Part shown: piece by piece, positions 22,005 to 33,187 of the stretch | Position numbering within the stretch: the first letter of the stretch is position 1 | Layout of the letters: the number at the start of each line of letters is the position of its first letter | Assembly (NCBI GenBank): GCA_002286855.1 | Contig: NRSV01000012.1 | Coordinates: forward strand, 1 to 64,000 | Length of the DNA stretch: 64,000 bases | Direction of reading: 5' to 3' | Source: Bipolaris cookei | Taxonomy: Eukaryota > Ascomycota > Dothideomycetes > Pleosporales > Pleosporaceae | Position numbers and translations under genes: made by a program | Notes under the pieces: model-generated | Told to the model about the DNA's origin: nothing | Database searches by the model: none | The model's input: the letters and a program-made list of their open reading frames with translations, nothing else

Positions 22005-23637
22005 ATGGCATTGAGTGCACGATCTGCTGCCAGAGCTCTACGAGCGGCCAAGGTAAGCTCTGAGTTGTATGATTGATAGTTTCGGAAGTGAGAAAAACTA
22101 ATTGAAGCTTCTCAGGCGCGTCCTTTTGCAGCTGGTATGCCAATCGGTCCTCTGTTCCACCTGTCGAGATGCTGATATATATCACTTCCTCTAGTACAAA
22201 CATTTAGCTATTCATCCTCGTCCGAGCCGGATCTCAAAGAAACTTTCAAAAAGGTTCTCCCCGCAAAACGAGAGCTCTTGAAAAAGGTCAAGGCACATGG
22301 CGACAAGAAGCTCGGTGACGTCAAGGTCGAGAATGCGCTGGGCGGCATGAGGTATGCACCTTAGGGAGATAAACAGCGTGTATTGACAACAGCAAAGGGG
22401 CCTCAAGGCCATGGTCTGGGAAGGATCAGTTCTCGACGCAAACGAGGGCATTCGATTCCACGGCAAGACGATCAAAGATTGTCAAAAGGAGTTGCCCAAG
22501 GGAACCTCTGGCACTGAGATGCTTCCTGAGGCCATGTTCTGGCTGCTCCTGACTGGCGAGGTCCCATCAGTATCACAGACTCGTGCGCTTTCGCGAGAGC
22601 TCGCCGAAAAGGGTGGCATTCCCAAGTTTGTCGAGAAGATGCTGGACGACTTCCCCAAGGACCTCCACCCCATGACACAATTCGCATGCGCTGTCTCAGC
22701 CCTCAACTACGAGTCCAAGTTTGCCAAAGCATACGAAAAGGGTATCAACAAGGCTGACTACTGGGAGCCCACCTTTGATGATTGCATCAGCCTGCTCGCA
22801 AAGCTGCCTACCATTGCCGCCAAGATCTACCAGAACGCATACCGCGGTGGAGGTGCGCTCCCCAACGAGATAGATCTGAACCAGGATTGGTCCTACAATT
22901 TTGCAGCCATGTTGGGTAAGCCTGGCAAGGAGAACGAGGGCTTCCAAGACCTTCTCCGGTTGTACCTCGCTCTGCACGGCGACCACGAGGGCGGCAACGT
23001 CTCAGCACACACCACACATCTCGTCGGTTCGGCGCTCAGTGATCCCTTCCTGAGCTACAGCGCCGGTCTTCAAGGTCTTGCTGGACCGCTGCACGGCCTG
23101 GCTGCCCAGGAGGTGCTGCGCTTCATCCTCGACATGCAAAAGGTGGTTGGCGAAAACTTTAGCGAAAAGGACGTCAATGACTTCCTCTGGAGCGTTCTCA
23201 AGTCTGGACGAGTCATCCCCGGTTATGGCCATGCTGTGCTTAGGAAGCCCGATCCGCGATTCGAGGCGCTCATGGACTTTGCGAATGCGCGACCTGAGAT
23301 TGCGGCAGACCCAGTCTACCAGCTCGTAAAAAAGAACTCGGAGGTTGCTCCCGGCGTTCTCACTGAGCACGGAAAGGTAAGAGATTATAGTATCGAGAAC
23401 TTGCAGTGATTAACTTTGTCGTAGACCAAGAACCCCTACCCCAACGTCGATTCGTCCTCGGGCGTCCTTTTCCACCATTACGGCTTCAAGGAGACTCTGT
23501 ACTACACTGCCACATTCGGTGTCAGCCGTGGTCTTGGTCCTCTTGCACAACTCATCTGGGACAGGGCATTGGGTCTGCCCATTGAGCGCCCCAAGTCCAT
23601 CAACCTCCAGGGTATCCTGAACCAGGTTGGCGCATAA
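22005..23637 (+). CDS. mcsA: 2-methylcitrate synthase, mitochondrial
   Basis: Five exons: 22005-22052, 22116-22134, 22195-22351, 22398-23376, 23425-23637; product 471 aa. It condenses propionyl-CoA with oxaloacetate and, as in all family members, probably accepts acetyl-CoA too. The first exons give an Ala/Arg/Ser-rich mitochondrial presequence (MALSARSAARALRAAK). Catalytic histidines are seen in GPLHGL (His307) and GYGHAVLR (His353), with an Asp near 410 in NPYPNVD. I prefer methylcitrate over mitochondrial citrate synthase because of branch-typical blocks (GIRFHGKTIKDCQKELPKG, DLLRLYLALHGDHEGGN) and the divergent lyase partner. The second exon is only 19 nt. An alternative assignment as plain citrate synthase is unlikely. 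Confidence 0.92.
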
Positions 23638-24192
23638 AATGTCAGTAGTCGCGACCTGATACGGGGTAGCCATCAAAAAAGTAGTCGAAAATAGAAACGA
23701 TCTAAATGTCACACATCACCATCAAGTTTTTCGTGAAAAGGTGCCAGACACAGTGCAAGGGTGTCAGTCAGTCAATGACGTGTGTTGGTGTTGGTGAATG
23801 AATAGAGTTGCACAACTGGGCATGGGAGGGGCGGGAGCGGACCCATGGGATCGACGGCGGCGGCGGCTAGTCAGGGCAGGGCGACATGCCGGCCCCAGTA
23901 CACGCCGGACGCCGAGTGAAACTGTCTCGCACCACGTCGACGGCGCTGTCTTCTGTTCCACACTCATTGTCATACCAGATATTGTCTCCGCTCGCCCACT
24001 TCTGCATCGGTGGTATCACCGTGTCCAACTGCTGCTACTGCAAACATACACACGCTTCAATGCTAGCTTCAATATAACTAGGGCTTCACGCTCGCGCCGT
24101 TTGCCATAGCCTCACCTTCCCCGCCGCGTGCAACACCATATACTTCTTCTTCTCTGCTGCCCCTTTTAGACTGATACGCTTTCTCCAACAAT
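23638..24192. other. intergenic, no gene recognised
   Basis: 555 bp forming the 3' region of the methylcitrate synthase gene and the promoter/leader of the beta-glucosidase gene. A CT-rich leader stretch lies just before the ATG at 24193. Nothing else recognised. Confidence 0.5.
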
Positions 24193-27171
24193 ATGGCTCC
24201 CTACGAAGCCCACGAGTTGCGCCGCGGCAAGTACTCGAAGCTTGATGCACCCGTGGACGATGACCTTGAAACCCCAACGCGATTCTCCTCCGAGTCCAAC
24301 GAGACCCTGGAAGATCTCGAAGAACACGACCCCCTCGCATTCGACAGCAAGTTGAAACGAAAGAAGAGTGCCGGCGACCTCAAGGTCCGGAAGGCATCGT
24401 ACCGAGACACCGAGGCCGTGACGCCATTCCCTACCCAACAGCGAAGATCCAAATACGCACCAGGCCGCTGTTGCTGCTGGCTGCTCGTATTTATCGCCGC
24501 TACTGTTCTGCTACTAGCTTCGGGAGGAATTTGGGCATACAAGGTATCGGTGCCTGAGGATGGGCGCAGTCCGCCGTGGTACCCCTCACCAAAGGGCGGA
24601 ACAGACAAGGCATGGGAGAAGAGCTACAAGAAGGCTGCTGAACTGGTCAAGCAGATGACACTGCCTGAGAAGGTTAACATTACCACCGGCACAGGATGGA
24701 GCATGGATCTTTGTGTGGGTCAGACTGGCCGTGTGGATAGGTTAAAGTTCCCCAGTCTATGTCTCCAGGTACGTACCATTTCAAAGACAGCACTCCACAT
24801 GCACTAACATTTTACTTAGGACGGTCCTCTGGGCATTCGATTTGCTGACAACATTACCGGCTTCCCTGCAGGTATCACCACTGGCGCGACATGGAGCAAG
24901 GAGCTCTTCTATCTACGCGGAAAAGCACATGGCAAGGAGGCACGACTGAAAGGTGTCAACGTTTTGCTTGGTCCCGCGATGGGCCCTCTCGGCCGAATGC
25001 CTGCTGGTGGTCGTGTTTGGGAAGGATTTGGCTCAGACCCTGTACTCCAGGGCATTGCAGCGGCCGCGACTATTAAAGGCATCCAAGATGAGGGCGTCAT
25101 GGCTACCGCCAAACACTATATCGGCAACGAACAGGAACACTTCAGACAGTCGTGGGAGTGGGGCCTGCCCAATGCCATCTCCAGCAACATCGACGACCGC
25201 ACCTTACATGAAATTTATGCATGGCCGTTCGCCGACTCGGTCAAAGCGGGTGTAACATCTATCATGTGCTCATACAACCAGGTAAACTCCAGTTTTGCCT
25301 GCCAGAATTCGAAGTTGCTCAACGGAATTTTGAAAGACGAGCTTGGTTTCCAGGGGTTCGTTCAGAGCGACTGGTTAGCGCAACGTTCGGGTGTAGCGAG
25401 TGCCCTGGCGGGTCTGGACATGACAATGCCTGGAGATGGTCTCAGATGGGCCAAGGGTAACAGTCTATGGGGTCCAGAGCTCACCAAATCAGTTCTCAAC
25501 GGCAGTGTACCCATCGATCGTGTCGACGACATGGTCACTCGTGTCGTAGCGTCTTGGTATCAAGTCGGTCAGGACAAGTGGGAAAACGATGGACCAAACT
25601 TTTCTTCCTGGACCAATGACCGTATCGGTAAGCTGCATGAAGGTAGCCCCTCGAATCACGAAATGGGTGTGGTCAACCAGTACGTCAACGCTCAAGGAGA
25701 GGGAAAAGAAGCTCACGGACACCTGGTGCGTCGCATTGCAGCTGAAGGTACAGTCTTGGTCAAGAATGATGGCAAGATGCTGCCACTAGACCGCAAAGGT
25801 TGGAAGACCGACGGAAAGGCCAAGACAAAGTTCCGTGTCGGTATCTTTGGTGAAGATGCACGTCTCCCTCACGATGGCATCAACCACTGCCCCGATCAAA
25901 GCTGCAACGAGGGGACCTTGGCTTCAGGCTGGGGTTCCGGTGCCGTCGACTTTTCGTATCTGGTCGAGCCCGTATCTGCCATCAGACAAGCGTTTGACAA
26001 TACAACCGTATACGTAACAGACTGGTTGGAGAACAAGCTCCCCAACCAAAAGGAGATTCTCGAAGATCAAGACCTTTGCATCGTCTTCGCCAATGCTGAT
26101 GCAGGAGAAGGATACGAGCACTACGGAAACATTCGGGGCGACAGAAACGATCTCAACCTGCAAAAGGGCGGTGCCGAGCTCATCAAAAATGTTGCCAAAG
26201 ACTGTGGAGAAGGTATGGGCGACGTCGTTGTCGTTATCCACACGGTTGGATCCGTCATTCTAGAGGATTTCATTGACATCCCGAATGTCAGGGCAGTGCT
26301 CATTGCCCACCTTCCTGGTACGGAGTCTGGAAATGCTATTGTGGATGTACTTTTTGGCGATGTCAACCCATCTGGTCGTCTACCCTACACCATTGCCAAG
26401 AAGGAAGACGATTTTGGTCCAGGTAGCAAGGTCAAGTATCTTCCTAGTCCATCTGATGGTCTTGCACCTCAGCAGGATTTCTCTGAAGGCCTGTACATCG
26501 ATTACCGCTATTTCGACAAGCAAAACATCACCCCCCGATTCGAGTTTGGTTACGGTCTCTCATATACACAATTTGAGCTATCTTCTCTCATGATCGAAGA
26601 AAAGAGCGCAAAAACACCTCTACCCAAGCCCCGACCAGATGGCCTCACGCCCCCAACCTACTCCACTGTCCTTCCCGACCCGGAGTCGGTCCTCTTCCCC
26701 GAAGGCTTCAACAAAGTAGAACAATACATCTACCCCTGGCTCGACTCAACAAAAGGCATCAAGAAATCCGAGTCCCCACAACCTCAACCCCCATCCTCCC
26801 CCCTCAGCAACGCAGGTGGCGGTCCAGGCGGCAACCCAGACCTCTACACCACTCTCCTTACCGTCTCCGCCTCTCTCGAAAATAAAGGCCCCCTGGACGG
26901 CGCTTCCGTCGTCCAACTATATATTTCCCTCCCACAAAACTACAAGGATCACGAGACGGGTGAGCCGGTAGACTTCCCTATTCGTGTGCTGCGCGGTTTT
27001 GAGAAGGTGCAGCTTGAGAAGGGGAAGGGGAACCTGGTTCAGTTTGAGGTTACAAGGAGGGATTTGAGTTATTGGGATGTCAAGAGGCAGAATTGGGTAT
27101 TACCTATGGGAGAGATTGGGGTGCAGGTCGGGTTTTCGAGTCGGGATTTGCCGTTGAAGGGGAAGTGGTGA
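24193..27171 (+). CDS. GH3 beta-glucosidase, N-terminally membrane-anchored
   Basis: Two exons, 24193-24768 and 24820-27171 (51-nt intron), encode 975 aa. A cytoplasmic leader of about 90 aa, rich in acidic and basic residues, precedes one hydrophobic span at about 93-115 (WLLVFIAATVLLLASGGIW), so this is a type II membrane protein rather than a secreted enzyme. The GH3 N-terminal domain has AKHYIGNEQE at 289-297 and the nucleophile motif FVQSDWLA with Asp376. The alpha/beta sandwich domain follows (NADAGEGYEHYG, ADVLFG-type VDVLFGDVNPSGRLPYT). A fibronectin-III-like C-terminal domain ends the protein. Family knowledge: exo-acting cleavage of beta-linked glucose from cellobiose or glucans; the anchored forms (BglE/BglF-like) may act at the cell surface or in the secretory pathway. 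Confidence 0.93.
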
Positions 27172-27424
27172 GGTGATAGTTGTTATTTTTTTGTTTAGAT
27201 GGTTGAGTGAATAGGTAGGGATGGAGTATGAGGTGTAGGTTTTGGCGTTTTTGCCTTTTCTCTTGTACTTTTCTTTTGTGTGGTTTGAGGTAGCAAGATT
27301 CGATATCCTGGATACATATGTTTTTTTCCATTCTAAGATTTGTATTCTTATGAATTGATTATGCTACACAACTTCTTTTCTTCTGCAGTCTTTGTACATT
27401 CCCCATCCTAGCAGAATTGGAGGT

Positions 27425-28611
27425 TTACAACTCACTCTTTTCCTTGTTATTATCCACTGGTCTCCTTCCCCGCGCAAACAAAATCGTTCGCCACATTTTC
27501 TTGCCGCCAAATTCCATGTACGACTTCTCCTTCATCGTCTTAACGTCAACATCGACGAAACCCGCTTCCGAGAAGAATTGCTGCACACCGTCTATGGTGA
27601 AGTGCGGTACTACCACTGAAGCGGCCATTTTACTGTGGAGGCTGGAGTCGTGTTTTTTGCTCGAGTCATGACTGTGATCGTGCTTATGCTCATGCTTATG
27701 ACCATGATGATGATGATGATGATGCACAGCATGATTCCCCTCACTCCCCTTAACCACCTTCCCTTCCGCGTCTGCCAACACATCTCCTCCCTCTAGAAAA
27801 TCATTAATAACCAAAACACCCCCCGGCCTCAACCGCTCCTTGAGTTGCTGCGCAGCATACACTACATCTTCAAAATGGTGGAACCCGAAGCCTACAGTTG
27901 CGAGGTCGAAGTCGCGGAACTCTGGTGTGTTCAAAGAGGAAGGGTTGGGGTCGGATTTGTCGAAGAGGTTGCCGACTATGGCCGTGATGGTGAGGGGCTG
28001 GAGGGAGGCGGAGGCGAAGCGCGAGGTGTAGGTTGAAATCATGTTTGGGGAAATATCGATGGCGGTTGTGTGGGTGATGTAGGGGGCGAAGATCTAATTT
28101 ACACCATGTTAGATAGGCTCAGGGTGTTGTTTTTCTTTATCGTATGTACATGTAGAGGAAATATCGCAGTGTATCGCTTTTTCTCGTCTAATTTAAGAAG
28201 AATTGATCGGGGAGAAGAAATGTGGAGATAGGGAAGTGGAAAGAGAGAATGAAGAGACATACTCTCGTCATTAATCCCGTGCCACAAGCATAATCCAGCA
28301 TTCGGACTTGCTCGGTACCTGCGCTCCCTTGCTCTTCTGCGGGAGCATTGACGAGCGGAATACCGATCCAAGATAAATCGTTGTGCAGGGCTTCGGTGAC
28401 TTGGTTGTTTACTTTTGCGAACCAGGGCTTGGCATCGTAAGTATCCGAGATGGAGCTGTCAGTATGTTAGAAATGTTTGTGCTAGACGGTGAGGTATTGT
28501 TGTAAGAATCAGTAACAATGGATGGGGGATAACGTGGAATGGCAAGGGGAAAGAATAAAAAGAAATATAATCATACTCAAAGTACTGACGGTTAGCATCT
28601 GCGAGGCTCAT
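27425..28611 (-). CDS. class I SAM-dependent methyltransferase with His-rich insert
   Basis: Three exons, 28611-28577, 28455-28263 and 28093-27425, encode 298 aa. Motif I is MLDYACGTG at 64-72; an acidic strand end TAIDISPNM follows, then LATVGFGFHHFED (post-motif) and LRPGGVLVINDFLEG (motif II/III), so the Rossmann methyltransferase core is complete. The substrate is unknown. Between the core and the C-terminal strand a histidine-rich insert occupies about 200-224: a run of seven His, then HKHEHKHDHSHD. It is encoded partly by a (CAT)7 tract. The insert may bind metal or simply reflect repeat expansion. The gene converges on the beta-glucosidase gene with 253 bp between stops. Confidence 0.88.
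27704..27724. repeat. (ATG)7 trinucleotide repeat coding for His
   Basis: Seven tandem ATG units on the plus strand read as CAT (His) codons in the methyltransferase on the minus strand. Length changes in threes would alter the His run without breaking the frame. Confidence 0.9.
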
Positions 28612-29212
28612 GGTGTACAGCTTCTTTGCGGATGTAGAAAATGTAGGTAAACTATGAGTGGGGGTGGGGTAGGACAATATTGCTATTAATTCAGAGAAAC
28701 AGAGATGATTGAGGTGTGATAGCCAATTTGAAACTATAGGAGAGAGTTGTCATGCTCCTTTTATACCTAGATGTGAAGTTGTGATATGGAGTGGGGCTAG
28801 GACAAAAGTCTCCAGGTCTAACATCGGAAACTTGTCAAGGTATGTACTAGGCTAAAAAGCCGATGCTGTCATTGGTCGAGAAGTGCAACAGTGCCTGCGC
28901 GTCGGAAACATATTATGGCAACATCTCTTCACGAGTGAGTCAAAAGGTGGGTTTTCGTGTAATAGGGGGATTCCTGGAAAGACGAAATGCAGGTAGGGTG
29001 GGAATCGGAGACATTGCGCTCAGGTCTCTACAGTATGGAGAAAATTCTCCATTCACGATAGTATAGTATATTTAATGGGAACGTTCACATACAGTTACCA
29101 TTCACGAGATTTGAGTTTGCACTCGTGACATTGAATATACAAAACATGCATTGTAACTCTGTCTTTGATGCTGATTTTCTTACCATACTAGCGACGAGGC
29201 CAACTAGTGATA
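28612..29212. other. intergenic, no gene recognised
   Basis: About 600 bp: promoter of the methyltransferase gene and 3' region of TYW3. Only short frames; nothing else recognised. Confidence 0.5.
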
Positions 29213-30164
29213 TCATGAGAATATCCCACCAATGTCATCCAGGTCTCTTTCTGTTGGCTCACTCTGATTGTCCTGTTCATCTTTGTTTCTTAAAGCCTGC
29301 TGTCGTGCAAGGCCTTCTTCTCTCTTCCTCTTTTTCCTGACATCTGCATCTTCCCAATCAGGTGGGTGTAAAGTGATCAGTTGTTGTGTTTCTAGTAGTG
29401 CATTGCGAAACCGGGCTATCCGGTCGAGGTTGATCTTGAAGCGCTCGTTTGCTATAGAGACTAAAGTTTGCAAATACCTCCCATTCACCAAAGCAATATT
29501 ATCGCCATTTGCATTCTGGTGGCCTATGATAGAATCGAAGGAATAACCGGCTGATCGAACGGCTACTATAGGATTTGATTCTCCTTTCGTTGATCCAAGG
29601 CTTACAGCACCACTCTCACGAAATCCAGCTGCCAGTGCTGCATTGAGGACGTGCTGGGCATCGTCTATAGATGCAGTCAAAATGTGCAAAATCTGAAAAT
29701 TGTTAGATTGTGCATGGCGCTGTTATTAACAATCTCACCATAGGCTCGAATTTGAGATGAATATATCTACTAGAGACGGTTGGTCCCTCATCATCAGCTT
29801 CGGACTTCTTCAGTCCGAAATCAGGCAAAAAGTCATGATTTGCATCCACGTTTTGGACTGGTTCATGAGAGAGGAACAGCCATGTACCCCCGCCGCCCTT
29901 TCCTCCAGGCCCAGCTCGTGATTCACCGCCTTCAACAGAGAGGTCTTCGATAGCAGACTCTGCTTTACGGCCTTCCAAGAATACGCTGATGCGTCCTGAG
30001 CAGCTACTAGTCGTGACAAAGCCTTCGAGGCGGTTAATTTCTCCAATCAAGCCTCGAATTGGGGCATCGACAGAGCCTTTTGGCGACAGGTCGTGGTAGT
30101 TGGCATCGGGAATATCTAACTGAGCGAGTATTTTTTGCTTACGAGCTGCGAAGCGGGTGGTCAT
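29213..30164 (-). CDS. TYW3: tRNA wybutosine-synthesis methyltransferase TYW3
   Basis: Two exons, 30164-29739 and 29692-29213 (46-nt intron, GTGAGA...TTTCAG), encode 301 aa. The N-terminal block has the family motif TTSSCSGRISVF at 51-62. Further TYW3 segments include WLFLSHEP, YIHLKFEPM across the splice junction, and the nucleotide-fold portion AALAAGFRESGAVSLGS. The C-terminus is Lys/Arg- then Asp/Glu-rich. TYW3 methylates N4 of the wybutosine precursor at position 37 of tRNA-Phe in the cytoplasm. The start ATG is 172 bp from the start of the divergent DUF2461 gene. Confidence 0.93.
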
Positions 30165-30336
30165 GACTATGAGGGGTCCGTGGTTTGATAGGGCGAACGA
30201 AACTCGTGACACCGCGATGGGTTTTCGCGTTCGTGCGTCATCGATGGCCAGTGCGCGCTCCGACCTCCAAACAAACCGAGTCACTTACTACTGTAGTAGC
30301 TCTTTCACACTTCTGTTAGTCCTTGGGAACGGTAAA
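30165..30336. promoter_or_regulatory. short bidirectional promoter
   Basis: Only 172 bp separate the ATG of TYW3 (minus strand) from the chosen ATG of the DUF2461 gene (plus strand), so one region must drive both. An in-frame ATG at 30157 would extend the plus-strand protein into TYW3 coding sequence; I consider that less likely. Confidence 0.6.
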
Positions 30337-33187
30337 ATGCCACGTAAATCGACCAAAGAAACCAAACCCGCCGCACCCAGGAGCTCTTCCAAGCGTCCTG
30401 CACAAGAAACTCCGCAGAGACAATCAAAGAGAGCAAGGGCGACTGCAAGGAAATCCTACGTTGATCCAGACACCGACACAGATGATGAAAAAGAGAAATC
30501 AGCAAGAAAAGTATCGCCGAGTGCAGACGAACGAGATGGCGCAGCCTCCGACTATGAGGATCATGACAACAAAGAATTATCCGCTGGGTCCGAGGCTGAT
30601 GAGACTGGCAGCGACGAAGATCATGAGAGCAGGAACCGCAAACCACGCGGGTGCGCTGCCAAGAGCCTTCCTATTCACAAGAAAAATTCCGACGAGCAAG
30701 AGTTGTGGAAACCAGGAGCCAAACTTGAGCCGGGAACACGGGTAGTCATCAAGAAGCCCAAAGCTCGAGATGCAGGTAACACGCCATACTTGGACCACAC
30801 GATCCATCCGAACACTTTACTCTTTTTGAAAGAGTTGGCAGCCAATAATGATCGAAGTTGGCTAAAGTGTGAGTGTTTCTTTCTTATTTCCTCGTTCAAA
30901 GCATCTCAGGAATCATGTGCAAAAGTCGACTGACAATTATGTAGTACATGACCCTGACTTTAGAGTGGCGTTTCAGGACTTTACAACGTTTACAGAAAAG
31001 GTATCAGAGAAGGTTATTGAGGCAGACGAGACGATTCCAGAATTGCCAGTCAAGGACGTGGTAAGTACCACCCAATTCCATTTTAGTTTGTACGTTAACG
31101 TGCATAGATCTATCGGATATACAGAGGTTAGATGCGTGCACAAAGATATCATATGAAGATACTGATGTAACAAGATATTCGCTTCTCTAAAGACCCAACA
31201 CCCTACAAGGTAAGCCAGTATCAGTTCATTATTAATGGAGAAAAGGCTTTGACGAACATCTATGTTGTCAGAGGATTTGATCTACTCGCTCAACTATCAG
31301 GAAATGTGACAATCCACACTTTAGTGGACGACATCAACTCTGTATCTTCGACAAATATATTGGGACATGCACTGACAGTTGCAGACCTACTTCTCGGCGG
31401 CATGGTCAAGAACTGGACGCAAGGGGCCCTATGCGCATTACTATGTACAGGTACAGCCAAAAGGTGGAAGTTTTGTAGGTATGTTCACATTCCCTAGCTC
31501 CTTGATCTGAGGAAGGCGTGCAGCTACGTGCTGTTGTGGAACCCGTTTCCGAGCATGACTCGACCTCGTGGTTACCATCGCCTTCCATCGGCCTAAGTGT
31601 ACATGTTCTCTGCATGCGTTGCCAATGGTCATACGCATGTGATCATGACAGACTGAATCTCTATGTGCTGTATTTTCGCCCTACCGAGTTTTGCGACCAA
31701 TATCGCACACTGTAGTGCCACGACTGCGCGACTACTGTCAGAAATGGGCAAGACGATTCTGCTTCCGCTGTGCTGAACGTACCGATACTGATCAGCAGTA
31801 ATAATGCTGCTGTATTTGCGGTGCGAGGAGGCTTTGCACTGTACCATTGGGTAGCGCTGCCAGTTGCACGAGTGGAACATGGCAACGAATGTGCTCCAGC
31901 AGTCGCCACTCTTTCAGAGATTGATAGTGTAACATCTCGGGTAGCCTTGAGGTTCGGCTGCGGGCCGCATGATGACGCTGGTATCGTACGGGTTCGGTGC
32001 GCTTCGATGCGGAATTATGCTTGGACGCTCGTCGTTCCCCATTGCAACGTGGTAGCGTCATGGATCCCTACATGGTGTTCTTGGTTTTAAAATATGCAGT
32101 CATGTGCTAACTTTGTAAGGTGGTGGCTATTGGCAACCGGACGCAGCTGCTCTTGCTAAACTTCGTCACGACATCGATCGCAAACCGCACAGGATCAAAT
32201 CTGTCCTTAGAAACCGCAACTTCAGAGAAACTTTTCTGGGGGGAGTGCAAGACGACGATGAGAAGGCGGTCAAGGCCTTTACAAGCTTATCCATGAACCA
32301 GTCAAACGCCTTGAAGCGTAATCCCAAGGTAAGTGATATGTGTTTTGCCTTTTGTTCCAAAACTGGCAACAATCTCCAGAGGGGCATCAAAGTCAGCGTT
32401 GCGTCTGACATACCTGGCATCGTTGTGATTGGTCCATGGTCCGGACGGCAGATCCGGGCTTGAGGTTGCCAACAGTTATGATAGAATTACTCGTGTGCCC
32501 GCCACAAACCGGGAAGATTAAGCTTTGGGGTCTGTATCTGGAGCTTCTGCGTTACAACGCTGTGCCGTAGGGCAATTAGAGTTTCAAGCCGCCCCGCATC
32601 CAATAAGCCGAACGCAGCGGTTAGGACGACAGCTCAGCTAGTCGACAGTTTTTTTCAATGCTCAGCAACGAAACGGACAGGATGCATTTGGGACTATGCC
32701 TGATAAAGTTTGCTGACAGGTGGGCCAGGGATACGATCATGATCACAAAAACATTGATCTTTTGCGGCTCCGCAACTTCACGATTGGTCGTACGGTTGCA
32801 GACGAAGCAATTGTCGGCACGGGCGGGTTGGAGCAAGTAGCTGAGCTCGTAACGGCAATGGTGCCATTTGTAAGTTTGCAGTTTCGTTTGCCCAAGATGG
32901 AGGGGATGAGGGTTTGATTGGACAGGACAGGGCAGGGCAGACGCGGCAGCGGCTTGTTAGGAAGGGCCCTGTAGGAGGCAAGCGACGGTGCAATCACCCG
33001 CGCACCGCAACACGCAGTCTTTGACGAGGCATTGGGCGTGGATGGCGGCTAACCAGAGGTGCAGATTACGTATCTCAACAGCGTTGTCATGCCGGACGAG
33101 GACACGTCGGGGTCAAGCAGCGAAGACGAGGATGGTGCAGACGAGGATGGTGCAGACGCAGACGAAGAGGCGGAGGCGGAGGCATAG
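30337..33187 (+). CDS. DUF2461 family protein with acidic/basic disordered tails
   Basis: Eight exons: 30337-30868, 30945-31060, 31108-31126, 31175-31209, 31385-31478, 32120-32328, 32720-32869, 33059-33187; product 427 aa, all phases consistent. The first 110-150 aa are Lys/Ser- then Asp/Glu-rich and look disordered and nuclear. The DUF2461 (TIGR02453) domain follows: LLFLKELAANNDRSWLK, IYRIYRDIRFSKDPTPYKTY joined across three small exons, FSAAWSRTGRKGPYAHYYVQ, GGGYWQPDAAALAKLR, and LLRLRNFTIGR. The C-terminus is an acidic repeat-like tail (DEDGADEDGADAD). The molecular function of DUF2461 is unknown. Exon 3 is 19 nt. Introns 5 and 6 are unusually long (641 and 391 nt) compared with neighbours and contain no recognisable gene. 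Confidence 0.88.

Noticed and set aside
22005..23637. Ordinary mitochondrial citrate synthase
   Set aside because: Conserved blocks around the active site follow the methylcitrate synthase branch and the gene is paired with methylisocitrate lyase.
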